DNA of 64,000 bases from Candidatus Paracaedibacteraceae bacterium (GCA_019636055.1 JAHBYH010000001.1:310001-374000); one strand, 5' to 3'. Numbered from the stretch's first letter, positions 1-8,753 are shown. Notes: generated from the sequence alone by a model not told the origin. Made by a program: numbers and translations.

Positions 1-234
1 GAACGGGGCAAGCTTTTGGAAGCCCGCGCCAAAGCAGAAATTGGAGCGCTGGTTTCAGTAGAAGACGTCAAAGTATCAGCCTTCAACAAAGCCAGAATCG
101 TACGCGATAGTTTGATGAACATTCCTGATCGCGTTGCTTCACTTTTAGCATCTATCGATGATCCCCATAAAATTCATGAGGTGTTGCTGCAAGAAATCCG
201 AACCGCATTAGAGGAACTCAGCCGTGATAATTGA
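1..234 (+). CDS. Phage terminase small subunit (C-terminal part)
   Basis: The frame is open from the first base, so the true start lies left of the window and only the last 77 codons are seen. The charged, helical C-terminal segment beginning E-R-G-K-L-L-E-A-R resembles the tail of Nu1-like/DUF1441 packaging subunits, which bind the phage pac or cos site and recruit the large subunit. It overlaps the next gene, the large terminase, by 11 bases, the usual small-large arrangement. Assignment rests mainly on this position and on the helical character; the DNA-binding N-terminus cannot be checked. Confidence 0.7.
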   Translation, partial: ERGKLLEARAKAEIGALVSVEDVKVSAFNKARIVRDSLMNIPDRVASLLASIDDPHKIHEVLLQEIRTALEELSRDN

Positions 235-2101
235 AGCCTATCAAACCAGTTTTAATGCAGGACTTCGACCTGATCCACTGCTCAAGGTTTCCGAGTGGGC
301 AGATGGTTTTCGGATGTTATCGCAAACAGCATCTTCTGAACCAGGCAGATGGCGCACCGAACGCACACCTTATTTAAAAGAAATCATGGACGCCTTATCG
401 CCATCATCACCCGTTGAAAAAGTGATTTTTATGAAAGGCGCGCAAATTGGTGGTACCGAAGCGGGCAATAACTGGATCGGTTACATCATTGATCAAGCGC
501 CTGGCCCTATGCTTGTCGTGCAACCCACTGTTGAAATGGGCAAGCGTTGGTCTAAAGGACGCTTAGCCCCACTGATTGATGATACACCGGCCCTTCGAGA
601 TAAAGTCAAAGACCCACGATCTCGGGATTCAGGTAATACCGTCCAAAGCAAAGAATTCACCGGCGGTATTGTTGTGGTAACTGGCGCTAATAGCGCTGTG
701 GGTTTGCGCTCTATGCCCGTGCGCTATTTGTTTTTAGATGAAATTGATGCCTATCCAGGGGATGCTGACGGTGAAGGTGATCCCGTCTCCCTTGCTATTC
801 AACGTACTGCCACCTTTGCTAGGCGCAAAATTTTGTTAGTCTCAACGCCTACCATTCAAGGCTTAAGCCGGATTGAAAGCGAATTTGAAGCATCAGATCA
901 ACGTTATTATTGGGTACCATGTCCACATTGCCATACCTTTCAAATTCTAAAATGGCCGCAAGTCAAATGGGAGGATGATCCGCTCAATGCCTATTATGTC
1001 TGCATATCTTGTGAAGAAAAAATCCACCATCATCAAAAAACTTGGATGTTAGCCAATGGTGAGTGGAGAGCTGCTAATGAGTGCAATGGCAAGATTGCCG
1101 GATTTCATCTCTCAAGCCTTTATAGTCCAGTTGGATGGCTAAGCTGGGGACAAGCAGCACAGAACTTCTTACATGCTAAAGATAATGAACAACTGCTAAA
1201 AGTTTGGGTTAACACGACTTTAGGCGAGACCTGGGTCGATAAAGGTGAAGCTCCCGATTGGCAGCGCTTGTTTGAACGCAAAGAAAACTATCCGATCGGA
1301 GTTGTACCTTTTGGTGGATTGGTTCTAACTGCCGGTGTTGACGTGCAAAAAGATCGTATTGAGGTGGAGATCGTTGCATGGGGTAAAAACCGCGAGAGTT
1401 GGTCTGTTGATTATCTTATTTTTGATGGTGACCCCGCTAAAACGAGCACTTGGCAGCATCTCTCTAATTTGATGAGCACTTTATTCCCAAGCGAAGACGG
1501 ACTAGACCGAGGGATTTCCATGATGGCTGTGGATGCTGGGTATGCCACTCAAGAAGTCTATGGCTGGATTCGAAGTTTACCGCCTGGGCGAGTCATGGCT
1601 GTAAAAGGCGTTGATAAAGCCCTTATGCCACTAGGTGCGCCAAGCCGTGTAGATGTAACTGTACTCGGTCAAAAACTCAGACGTGGGGCCAAACTCTGGA
1701 CGGTGGGTGTCTCTGTTTTAAAGTCAGAGCTTTACCATGCGCTTAAGCTCTCCCAAGGCGAAGAAGGTTTCCCTCCGGGATATTGCCACTTTCCAAGTTA
1801 TGGGCCTGAGTATTTTAAGCAACTGACATCAGAGCAGCTGGTTACAAAAGTTCATAAAGGTTACCCAAAACGTGAATGGCAAAAGATTCGTGACCGCAAC
1901 GAAGCTCTTGATTGCCGTATTTATGCTAGGAGCGCAAGTATCGCAATCGGCATCGACCGCTGGCAACCCTCCAAATGGGATAGCTTGATGGGCTATAAAA
2001 CTCCTGGCCAGCCGACAGAGAAAAAGAAAATGCAGCAAATTCCTTACACGCAAACAAAACCAACAAGACCGCGTGTCATGAGAAGCAGATTTTTGGGATA
2101 A
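224..2101 (+). CDS. A: Phage terminase large subunit, GpA family
   Basis: The ATP-driven packaging motor and nuclease that fills the procapsid. A Walker A-like motif (KGAQIGGTEAG, about residues 71-81) and a Walker B motif (LFLDEID, 169-175) mark the ATPase. Two CxxC pairs (C233/C236 and C260/C263) form a probable zinc finger, and GVDVQ with D373 opens the RNase H-like nuclease domain. Length (625 residues) is normal for lambda gpA relatives. The GTG start at 224 overlaps the small subunit by 11 bases, suggesting coupled translation. Family assignment is secure. Confidence 0.96.
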   Translation: MIIEAYQTSFNAGLRPDPLLKVSEWADGFRMLSQTASSEPGRWRTERTPYLKEIMDALSPSSPVEKVIFMKGAQIGGTEAGNNWIGYIIDQAPGPMLVVQPTVEMGKRWSKGRLAPLIDDTPALRDKVKDPRSRDSGNTVQSKEFTGGIVVVTGANSAVGLRSMPVRYLFLDEIDAYPGDADGEGDPVSLAIQRTATFARRKILLVSTPTIQGLSRIESEFEASDQRYYWVPCPHCHTFQILKWPQVKWEDDPLNAYYVCISCEEKIHHHQKTWMLANGEWRAANECNGKIAGFHLSSLYSPVGWLSWGQAAQNFLHAKDNEQLLKVWVNTTLGETWVDKGEAPDWQRLFERKENYPIGVVPFGGLVLTAGVDVQKDRIEVEIVAWGKNRESWSVDYLIFDGDPAKTSTWQHLSNLMSTLFPSEDGLDRGISMMAVDAGYATQEVYGWIRSLPPGRVMAVKGVDKALMPLGAPSRVDVTVLGQKLRRGAKLWTVGVSVLKSELYHALKLSQGEEGFPPGYCHFPSYGPEYFKQLTSEQLVTKVHKGYPKREWQKIRDRNEALDCRIYARSASIAIGIDRWQPSKWDSLMGYKTPGQPTEKKKMQQIPYTQTKPTRPRVMRSRFLG

Positions 2102-2213
2102 AAACTCGCCTGGTACGCTTCTTATTGAGAGGCCGCGCGAGTATTGTTAGGTAAAAAATATGACAATATGTTGATTGGTGCAAGAAAAATTTTTAATAAA
2201 AGCTTCTGGATAT

Positions 2214-2234
2214 TTATGATAATACCTATCATAA
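2214..2234. repeat. Perfect 8-bp hairpin between convergent terminase and Abi genes
   Basis: TTATGATA (2214-2221) is followed after five bases by its exact reverse complement, ending at 2234. It lies in the otherwise empty gap between the large terminase and the convergent Abi-like gene. The A/T-rich stem without a T-run could be a protein-binding palindrome or a weak transcript end. Confidence 0.35.
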
Positions 2235-2310
2235 TAACCGCTAAGTGTATTATTTTGGTTTAATGGACATAATAATATCAGTTAAGTTATCCATTTTACG
2301 CTAAGACGAT

Positions 2311-2976
2311 TTATGAGTCATGATGAATAGATTCATAAACGTGTGGAAACTTATCAATCATTTTGAGCATCTTGATTGCATCATAAGACATCGCCTCGAT
2401 TAGCTCATGGCACATGCTATGTGCGTTCAAAATTGAAATCTTACGATTCCATACTGGTTCATGGTGAGCAATGCGATTACGAATTTCTTTAATTTTCAGT
2501 ATCTTGCCTTCAATGTATGAACGCTTCCTATTTGTGCGTGGTAAATTTGGAAATATAATTTTAAACGTATCTTTGCGATGCCATATTATTGGGTCGTATC
2601 TTCTGTGAAAAAATGAGCACCAAAATCCAAATGTCATTTGGGCAACAATATCATCATGGCTAGCATTTCTTTTGTTTTCGCGCTGTACCTTTGCAATGAT
2701 TTCATTGATTTTTTTCGTATCTTGCTCCGGTATAATGAGATTGTGTGAAGGATTCATTAACCAATTTGGGGTATAATATTTTCTAAGGACTTGATCGATC
2801 CTGTTACGCAAGCAAATTTCAAGATAATGAAGGGTTGGAATCATTGCCTCACTTAGCATAATATTTGCATTATATTTTGCTAAAACTTGCTTGGGAGTGT
2901 CTCCATTTTTGAGATAAGGTGATATACGCCCTTCAGAAAATGTTGAATTTAGAATCTCAAATGTAACGGTTTCCAC
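2311..2976 (-). CDS. Abi-like HEPN-domain protein (candidate phage-encoded defence RNase)
   Basis: This 221-residue protein resembles the Abi_2/AbiD-F family of abortive-infection proteins. It has the family's N-terminal E-x-x-L-R-N-R-I-D helix (about residues 53-61) and a C-terminal RNRIAHHEPVW segment. There R166 and H171 form the R-x4-H motif of HEPN RNases, which typically cut RNA as dimers. It is the only gene transcribed against the phage late operon, sitting between terminase and gpW, and it is more A/T-rich than its neighbours, as expected of an independently expressed lysogenic accessory gene. RNase activity and anti-phage role are inferences from the family. Confidence 0.8.
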   Translation of the reverse strand: METVTFEILNSTFSEGRISPYLKNGDTPKQVLAKYNANIMLSEAMIPTLHYLEICLRNRIDQVLRKYYTPNWLMNPSHNLIIPEQDTKKINEIIAKVQRENKRNASHDDIVAQMTFGFWCSFFHRRYDPIIWHRKDTFKIIFPNLPRTNRKRSYIEGKILKIKEIRNRIAHHEPVWNRKISILNAHSMCHELIEAMSYDAIKMLKMIDKFPHVYESIHHDS

Positions 2977-3027
2977 AATTTTGGCCTTGACAAATTAGGT
3001 TAAAAGGCTATATTCTATATCTAGATA

Positions 3028-3080
3028 CTCCGGTGTTCTTCCCCTGGGCTTGCTCAGTGATCAGATGCCGGAGTTTTTTT
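3028..3080 (+). ncRNA. Structured RNA resembling phage c4 antisense RNA, ending in an intrinsic terminator
   Basis: An outer 7-bp stem (ACTCCGG at 3028-3034 with CCGGAGT at about 3068-3074) encloses an inner 5-bp stem (CTGGG/CTCAG around 3045-3058, loop CTTG) and is followed at once by seven T residues. Two short nested stems with a GGTGTTCT..CCC segment and a U-run recall the c4 antisense RNA family of P1-like phages and prophages, which down-regulates an antirepressor. The recognition is from memory of the motif; a covariance search would decide. At minimum it is an intrinsic terminator upstream of gpW. Confidence 0.45.
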
Positions 3081-3214
3081 ATGCCTAAAATCAACACTAT
3101 CCTAATACTTTCTCCTTTTTCTTTCAAGTAAAATCCCCCGGACACATCCTTCATGTTTCCTGAATAAGACACCTAAAGGGCAACTTTGAGCCAAGCTTAT
3201 TTAGGGATAATTTT

Positions 3215-3436
3215 ATGTACACAGAAGATGATCTGGTCAAAATTGAGCAAGCCATCACCAAACTACAGATGGGCGAGCGTGTTGTATCTGTTGCTTATGG
3301 CGATCATATCGTTAAATATGCGGAAGTGGATTTAAAAGATCTCTTAAATTTACGCAGTCGCATTAAATCAGATTTAAAAAGCAGCACGTCCTCAAAGCGG
3401 CGCATTACCTTTGCTACAAATAAGGGGATTTGCTGA
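3215..3436 (+). CDS. W: Head-tail joining protein, lambda gpW family
   Basis: A 73-residue protein with the gpW pattern: an N-terminal helix beginning Y-T-E-D-D-L, a central beta hairpin (RVVSVAYGDHIVKYAEV) and a C-terminal helix ending in charged residues. gpW closes the filled head and provides the docking site for the next connector protein. Its place directly before the portal gene is the lambda order. The start follows a 240-base gap containing the structured RNA, so it is probably the first gene of the late head operon. Its stop overlaps the portal ATG as TGATG. Confidence 0.88.
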   Translation: MYTEDDLVKIEQAITKLQMGERVVSVAYGDHIVKYAEVDLKDLLNLRSRIKSDLKSSTSSKRRITFATNKGIC

Positions 3437-4869
3437 TGCTACTTAAAACATTCGCACAACTTTTCAAACGCCCCAAAAGTAAAGCCTCTGCTTGGGATGC
3501 AGCCGGTTCTGGTAAACGCTTAACTTATTGGCAGCCGGAAAATAGCGCCATCAACAGCCTTCTTGGTAATCATTTAGAAACGCTGCGTAGCCGCGCGCGT
3601 GATATGGTGCGTAAAAATCCTTATGCTTCCAATATTATCGAAACACTGGTGAGTAACGCCGTTGGCACCGGTATCAAACCGCAATCAAAAGCTAAAAATG
3701 CAGAATTTCGTAAAGCGGTACAGGCATTATGGCTGCGTTGGTCTGATGAAGCGGATAGCCATGGCGTTAATGATTTTTACGGTCTGCAAGCCTCTATTTG
3801 TCGCAGCATGATTGAAGGTGGCGAATGTTTTGTGCGCTTTAGAGTACGTCGCCCTGAAGACGGCTTATCCGTTCCCTTACAATTACAGGTGCTTGAATCT
3901 GAGCATTTAGATACCTCCGTAAATCGCATTTTAGCCACAGGCAATATGGTTCGAAACGGTATTGAGTTTAATAAACTCGGACAAAGAGAAGCCTATTATC
4001 TATTTCGTGAACATCCCGGTGAAAAGCTGCTTGTCTCAAACGGTGAATCAGTACGCATTCCTGCTTCTGAAATCCTGCATATTTACAAATCCTTGCGTCC
4101 TGGTCAAATTCGCGGTGAGCCTTGGCTGAGCCGTGTGTTACTGAAACTTTATGAGCTGGATCAGTATGATGATGCCGAGTTGGTGCGCAAGAAAACCGCC
4201 GCTATGTTTGCAGGGTTTATTACCCGTCTTGATCCTGAAGCCAACATGATGGGTGAAGGTGCTGCCAATGAACAAGGGATGGCCCTTGCCGGACTTGAGC
4301 CTGGCACCATGCAGTTATTGGAACCTGGAGAAGACGTTAAATTTTCTAATCCTTCGGATGTTGGAGCAAATTACGAAGCCTTTATGCGCCAGCAGCTCAG
4401 AGCCATTGCGGTTGGTATGGGCATTACCTATGAACAGCTGACAGGAGACTTAACCAACGTCAATTACTCTTCCATTCGTGCTGGCCTCATTGAATTTCGT
4501 AGGCGCTGCGCCACCTTACAACATCATGTGATGGTATTCCAATTTTGCAGACCTGTTTGGAATCGCTGGATTGAACTGGCTTTACTCTCCGGTGCCTTAC
4601 CTTCTCAAGATAAAGATACCTCCATCAAAGATGTCAAATGGATCCCACAAGGTTTTGATTGGGTTGATCCGCTCAAAGATCAGCAAGCACAACAAATGGC
4701 AGTACGTAATGGCTTTAAAAGCCGAAGCGAAGTGATTTCAGAACTTGGCTATGACGCTGAAGAAATCGATCAAGAAATTGCCGCAGATAACAACAGAGCT
4801 GATGAAGCTGGGTTTGTTTTAGATTCCGACCCAAGGCATACAACACCGCCTAAAAAACGAGGTTTTTGA
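3436..4869 (+). CDS. B: Phage portal protein, lambda gpB family
   Basis: Forms the dodecameric ring at the head vertex through which DNA is pumped and to which the tail attaches. The lambda-family pattern is clear: an N-terminal RxxxxxxVRKNPYASNIIETLV helix, a GTGIKPQ turn, a long central clip/stem region and the conserved N-Y-S-S-I-R-A-G motif followed by a basic helix. I place the start at the ATG at 3436, which overlaps the gpW stop, rather than at the TTG two codons upstream. About 477 residues, normal for the family. A TGATG junction couples it to the protease gene. Confidence 0.96.
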   Translation: MLLKTFAQLFKRPKSKASAWDAAGSGKRLTYWQPENSAINSLLGNHLETLRSRARDMVRKNPYASNIIETLVSNAVGTGIKPQSKAKNAEFRKAVQALWLRWSDEADSHGVNDFYGLQASICRSMIEGGECFVRFRVRRPEDGLSVPLQLQVLESEHLDTSVNRILATGNMVRNGIEFNKLGQREAYYLFREHPGEKLLVSNGESVRIPASEILHIYKSLRPGQIRGEPWLSRVLLKLYELDQYDDAELVRKKTAAMFAGFITRLDPEANMMGEGAANEQGMALAGLEPGTMQLLEPGEDVKFSNPSDVGANYEAFMRQQLRAIAVGMGITYEQLTGDLTNVNYSSIRAGLIEFRRRCATLQHHVMVFQFCRPVWNRWIELALLSGALPSQDKDTSIKDVKWIPQGFDWVDPLKDQQAQQMAVRNGFKSRSEVISELGYDAEEIDQEIAADNNRADEAGFVLDSDPRHTTPPKKRGF

Positions 4870-5990
4870 TGAATGACATTTACTTAAAATTTGCTATGAA
4901 ACCGATGATGATTGAGCGTCGCAGCTTTGAGTGGCTGGCTGCCCACATGGCCTCAAACAAAGCTTTGAAGTTTACAAAACCGTCCTTAGCACATGGTGGT
5001 AGCAATAACATCGCCATCATTCCGATTCACGGCATTTTAACCAAACGCTCAGGTGTATTTGACGGCATGTTGGGTATGACTTCTTACGATGAAATACAAC
5101 AACAAATCAGTGCTGCTTTGTTGGATGATGCCGTACAAACGCTTTTGCTCGACATTGATAGTCCCGGTGGTGAAACCAGCGGCCTGTTTGATTTAGCCGA
5201 TTTTATTTATCAGGCAAGGAGTCAAAAAACCATTTGGGCCGTATGTAATGATGAAGCCTATTCTGCGGCTTACGGGATTGCATCCAGCGCTGAAAAGGTT
5301 TTTATCAATCGCACGTCTGGTGTAGGCAGCATTGGCGTGATTGCCAGTCATATTGATCAAAGTGCCTTTGATGAAAAACAAGGTGTTAAATACACCACGG
5401 TTTTTGCCGGTAATCGAAAAAATGATTTAAATCCCCATGAACCTTTAACTTCTGAATCCATGCAAACCCTGCAAAGTGAAGTCAGCAGATTATATGAGAT
5501 GTTTGTAGAGCTTGTAGCCCGTAATCGAGGTCTTACAATAGAAGCCGTAAAGGCTACAGAAGCTGGGCTCTATTTTGGCCTTGATGCCATTCAAACAGGG
5601 CTTGCGGACGAAATTCTCACCTTTCCTGAATGTATTCAAAAAGCAGCCTCTCAATCTTTTATAAGGACCATAGCTATGACTGAAACATTACCGACCATTA
5701 ATCCAGAAGAATTACTTACCCAAGGAAAAATCCAAGGGCGCAGTGAATATCACACGGAAGCTTTAGAGCTTTTTCGTTTATGCAAACTCTCGAAGATGCC
5801 GGAAAAACTGGGTGATTTTCTTGAGCAAAATATCCCGGTTAACGAAGCACGGGAGCAGCTTATGCAGCTACTCGCTGATCGTACCGGCCTTGAGATCTTG
5901 AGCACCGTGAGTCTTGAACCAACACCCCAAGAAAATCCGGTGATCCAGGCTGCTAAAGCTCGTAGTCAACAAATGAAATTAACCGCATAA
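4869..5990 (+). CDS. C: Capsid maturation protease, S49/SppA family (lambda gpC-like), with scaffold-like C-terminus
   Basis: A prohead protease of the signal-peptide-peptidase fold. It carries the SPGG oxyanion segment (about residues 98-101), the serine nucleophile in Y-S132-A-A-Y and the general-base lysine in G-N-R-K184-N-D. The last hundred residues are helical and highly charged, like the scaffold Nu3 that lambda encodes inside gene C. ATG at 4869 overlaps the portal stop; the upstream TTG is less likely. It precedes decoration and capsid genes as in lambda. Function is well supported by motifs and order. Confidence 0.94.
   Translation: MNDIYLKFAMKPMMIERRSFEWLAAHMASNKALKFTKPSLAHGGSNNIAIIPIHGILTKRSGVFDGMLGMTSYDEIQQQISAALLDDAVQTLLLDIDSPGGETSGLFDLADFIYQARSQKTIWAVCNDEAYSAAYGIASSAEKVFINRTSGVGSIGVIASHIDQSAFDEKQGVKYTTVFAGNRKNDLNPHEPLTSESMQTLQSEVSRLYEMFVELVARNRGLTIEAVKATEAGLYFGLDAIQTGLADEILTFPECIQKAASQSFIRTIAMTETLPTINPEELLTQGKIQGRSEYHTEALELFRLCKLSKMPEKLGDFLEQNIPVNEAREQLMQLLADRTGLEILSTVSLEPTPQENPVIQAAKARSQQMKLTA
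5676..5990 (+). CDS. Candidate internal-start scaffold protein (Nu3-like) within the protease gene
   Basis: An ATG in frame with the protease (its residue 270) is preceded by ATAAGGA eight bases upstream, a good ribosome binding site buried inside a coding region. Initiation here would give a 104-residue helical, acidic protein identical to the protease C-terminus. Lambda makes its scaffold Nu3 in exactly this way from gene C. The reading frame and binding site are seen directly; the use of this start is inferred by analogy. Confidence 0.6.
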   Translation: MTETLPTINPEELLTQGKIQGRSEYHTEALELFRLCKLSKMPEKLGDFLEQNIPVNEAREQLMQLLADRTGLEILSTVSLEPTPQENPVIQAAKARSQQMKLTA

Positions 5991-6005
5991 ATGGAGGAAA
6001 CCCTT

Positions 6006-6380
6006 ATGACCGTTGCCATAGAACAAAATAATTTAGGAGATCTTCTCAAGTTTGAAGCTCCTAATCTTTATTCCCGTGAAGAAATAACCGTAGCTCAGGG
6101 GCAAAAACTAGCCCTTGGTGCCATCATCGCCCAAGACAGTGAAACCGATTTGATTAAAATCTTAAATCCTGCTGCTACTGATGGTACACAAAACGCCCTT
6201 GGCGCTTTGATTGCTGAGGTAGATGCAACAAGCGGTAATACCAAAGCCGTGATTGTGACACGCGATGCGATTCTTGCCGATCACGCTGTTATCTGGCCAT
6301 CTTCCATCACGCTTGAACAAAAAACCGCTGCAATCAAACAGCTTGAGGCACGCGGCGTTATTATTCGTAAAGGGGTATAA
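6006..6380 (+). CDS. D: Head decoration protein, lambda gpD family
   Basis: A roughly 124-residue protein with the gpD pattern: a short N-terminal arm, then L-A-L-G-A-I-I and A-L-G-A-L-I-A-E-V-D beta strands and a C-terminal RGVIIRKGV strand. In lambda, trimers of gpD stabilise the expanded capsid. I prefer the ATG at 6006, which has GGAGG about eight bases upstream, over the in-frame ATG at 5991 that would place the Shine-Dalgarno inside the gene. It sits between protease and capsid genes as in lambda. Confidence 0.92.
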   Translation: MTVAIEQNNLGDLLKFEAPNLYSREEITVAQGQKLALGAIIAQDSETDLIKILNPAATDGTQNALGALIAEVDATSGNTKAVIVTRDAILADHAVIWPSSITLEQKTAAIKQLEARGVIIRKGV

Positions 6381-6383
6381 TTT

Positions 6384-7385
6384 ATGCAAAATCCATTCTC
6401 ACATCCGGCATTTAATATGGCAGCTTTAACGGCTTCCATTAATTTATTGCCAAACACCTATGGTCGGACTGAATCACTAGGTTTATTTCCTTCTAAATCG
6501 GTACGTTTCAGGCATATCGCCATTGAAGAGCGCAACGGCGTCTTAAGTTTACTTCCAACCGCAAGCCCAGGAGCACCGGGTACTGTTGGTAAACGCGATA
6601 AACGAAAAGTCAGAACCTTTACCATTCCTCATATCCCCCATGATGATGTGGTGCTGCCAGAAGAAGTACAGGGTATCCGTGCTTTTGGTACTGAAAATGA
6701 GTTGCAAGCCATTGCAAATGTCATTACCGATCACCTGCAATCCATGCGTAACAAACATGCTATTACCTTAGAACACCTTCGCATGGGCGCTTTGAAAGGC
6801 ATTATTTTAGATGCTGATGGTACGGAGCTTGTGAATCTCTATAACGAATTTGAAATCACGCCAAAAGTCGTGAGCTTTGCTTTAGGGACTGCTGGCACTG
6901 ATGTCAAACGCAAATGCATTGAAGTTTTGCGTCACATTGAAGATAACCTGCGCGGTGAATTCATGACCGGTGTTCATGCGCTGGTTAGTCCTGAATTTTT
7001 CGATGCTTTAACGTCACACTCTAAAGTGAAAGAAGCTTACGAACGCTGGCAAGATGGATCCTCACTACGCAATGATATGCGCTCAGGATTTACTTTTGGT
7101 GGGATTACGTTTGAAGAATATCGAGGTCAAGCAACCGATCCTGATGGAAACGTCAGACGCTTTATTGCAGCTGATACAGCACATTGCTTTCCGCTAGGTA
7201 CTGCTGAGACTTTTTCAACTTATTTTGCACCGGCTGATTTTAACGAAACCGTCAATACCTTGGGGCAACCGCTTTACGCCAAGCAAGAGCCAAGACGCTT
7301 TGATCGTGGTACGGATTTGCACACTCAATCTAATCCGCTGCCAATGTGTCATCGTCCGGGAGTACTTGTAAAACTTACGGTATAA
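6384..7385 (+). CDS. E: Major capsid protein, lambda gpE family
   Basis: The 333-residue shell protein of the head, HK97 fold. Family features include the N-terminal F-S-x-x-S-V-R-F-R segment, the K-R-D-K-R-K-V-R-T-F-x-I-P-H-I-P-H-D-D block near residues 70-90, and the C-terminal acidic-to-proline run around T-Q-S-N-P-L-P. Its place directly after the decoration protein and the normal gpE-like length support the call. It should be the most abundant virion protein. Confidence 0.95.
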   Translation: MQNPFSHPAFNMAALTASINLLPNTYGRTESLGLFPSKSVRFRHIAIEERNGVLSLLPTASPGAPGTVGKRDKRKVRTFTIPHIPHDDVVLPEEVQGIRAFGTENELQAIANVITDHLQSMRNKHAITLEHLRMGALKGIILDADGTELVNLYNEFEITPKVVSFALGTAGTDVKRKCIEVLRHIEDNLRGEFMTGVHALVSPEFFDALTSHSKVKEAYERWQDGSSLRNDMRSGFTFGGITFEEYRGQATDPDGNVRRFIAADTAHCFPLGTAETFSTYFAPADFNETVNTLGQPLYAKQEPRRFDRGTDLHTQSNPLPMCHRPGVLVKLTV

Positions 7386-7388
7386 GCT

Positions 7389-7697
7389 ATGAGTTTAGGC
7401 CGGATGTTTGAGGATTGTTTTACACATTTAGGGAAAGAGGCACTGTATCAGAGTTCTGGTTCTGCCTCTTTTCCTATTCGTGTTTTAATCAAACAACCCG
7501 ACACGGCTTATGAAATAGGTGATGGACAAGTGATTGGTCATATGGCGATATTTGAAGTGCGCACCCATGAATTAGCATTCCCGAAAGTGGGTGATCAGCT
7601 GATTATTGCCAGTACTCGCTATAAAATCTTTGCTGAACCTCTGCGGGATGCCTCGAATACTATTTGGGAAATAACTGCTATGGTGATGGAAGGCTAA
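7389..7697 (+). CDS. Probable head-tail joining protein (FII/Gifsy-2 connector type)
   Basis: A 102-residue, beta-rich protein located where lambdoid phages encode the head completion protein gpFII and Gifsy-2-like connectors. The pattern, an early A-x-Y-Q-x-x-G motif followed by alternating hydrophobic strands (R-V-L-I-K-Q, F-E-V-R-T, D-Q-L-I-I) and a final I-W-E-I-T-A strand, fits those connectors. Nothing catalytic is visible. It is followed one base later by the tail protein Z-like gene, so it belongs to the head-tail junction. The exact family is uncertain. Confidence 0.65.
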   Translation: MSLGRMFEDCFTHLGKEALYQSSGSASFPIRVLIKQPDTAYEIGDGQVIGHMAIFEVRTHELAFPKVGDQLIIASTRYKIFAEPLRDASNTIWEITAMVMEG

Positions 7698-7698
7698 T

Positions 7699-8235
7699 AT
7701 GTCCGTTTTTACATTGGATCTTACAACCTACGGTGATATCGACCGGATTATCAGACAAATGCACGGCACCGAAGCACAAGTTAAATTGGCTTCTATGCGT
7801 GCGCTTAATAAAACCGCTCTCTGGCTTAAATCCCAAAGCGTGAAAGAAATCAGCGCACAGAAAAAACTTCAACAAAAAATCATACGAGATCGTCTTAATG
7901 TCATCAAGGCAAGCACGAGCTCACTTAAAGCATTGGTAGTGGCTAGCCTTTACGGCATAAAAGCTTCGCTTATTGGTAATATGAGGCAAACTTCAACTGG
8001 TGCCAAAGCCGGTAAAATGGAGTTCAAGGGCGCTTTTGTGGCAACAATGCCAACAGGTCACCGAGGTATTTTTAAACGCAAGCGCGCCTCAAGGCTTCCT
8101 ATCCGAGAAGTTGTGCTACCGCTTGAGCCTGTCGCTTCTAATATCATTAAAGGCTTCGTGGATTCAGGCGCGGCAGATAAATTCATTCAATATTTTCGCC
8201 ATGAACTGGGCTTTATTTTAAAGGGGAGCCTATGA
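7699..8235 (+). CDS. Z: Prophage minor tail protein, lambda gpZ family
   Basis: A basic 178-residue protein with the gpZ-type N-terminal helix A-L-N-K-T-A-L-W and a later G-H-R-G-I-F-K-R segment. gpZ proteins act at the head-proximal end of the tail and are needed to finish tails competent for joining. The start lies one base past the connector gene and the stop overlaps the next gene as ATGA. Gene order between connector and tail-terminator-like protein matches lambda and WO-type phages. Confidence 0.8.
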   Translation: MSVFTLDLTTYGDIDRIIRQMHGTEAQVKLASMRALNKTALWLKSQSVKEISAQKKLQQKIIRDRLNVIKASTSSLKALVVASLYGIKASLIGNMRQTSTGAKAGKMEFKGAFVATMPTGHRGIFKRKRASRLPIREVVLPLEPVASNIIKGFVDSGAADKFIQYFRHELGFILKGSL

Positions 8236-8753
8236 ATTTTTGGGAAGAATTACATGGTGCAATTACCACCGTTTTAAAACGCGAGATACCGGAAATTCAA
8301 ACATGTGAATCTTATCCGGTGATCAAAACGGCGTTATTAGCACCTGCTGTTTTAGTGGAACTGGCAAGCTTTGAACCGGGCAACGATCCAGGAACCGGTG
8401 AAATTTCGCTACGTGCTCGATTTGAAGCAAGAGTTATTGTGGATAGCACAATCCCCAATGCTGCCTTTGCTGTAAGGGCTTTGGCGAGTGAAGTTGCCAG
8501 AGTGGTTCATCAAAATTCATGGGGGATGAATGTATCACCTGCTGAATTTTTAGGCGCTAGTCCCGATGGTTTTAAACCTGATCTTGATGCCTACATGGTG
8601 TGGATAGTGGAATGGGTGCATGAACTTCACCGCGGGGATTCAGTTTGGACACCAAGCGGCATTCAGCCACATACCATTTATGTGGGTGTTGCTCCCGAAA
8701 TCGGCGCTGCCCATGAGCCAGATTACATAGAGGTGCAAAATGGAGAGCTTTAG
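8232..8753 (+). CDS. Phage structural protein, possible tail terminator
   Basis: A 173-residue protein with no motif I can assign firmly. Its opening (an F-x-E-x-L-H-x-A-I-T-x-x-L helix, then a P-A-V-L-V-E-L strand and an acidic loop before a long alpha/beta core) resembles small tail-terminator or Mu gp37-like proteins that cap the tail tube. It sits exactly between gpZ and the baseplate spike gpV, overlapping the latter by 14 bases. Structural role in the head-tail or tail-completion interface is inferred from this place. Confidence 0.5.
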   Translation: MNFWEELHGAITTVLKREIPEIQTCESYPVIKTALLAPAVLVELASFEPGNDPGTGEISLRARFEARVIVDSTIPNAAFAVRALASEVARVVHQNSWGMNVSPAEFLGASPDGFKPDLDAYMVWIVEWVHELHRGDSVWTPSGIQPHTIYVGVAPEIGAAHEPDYIEVQNGEL

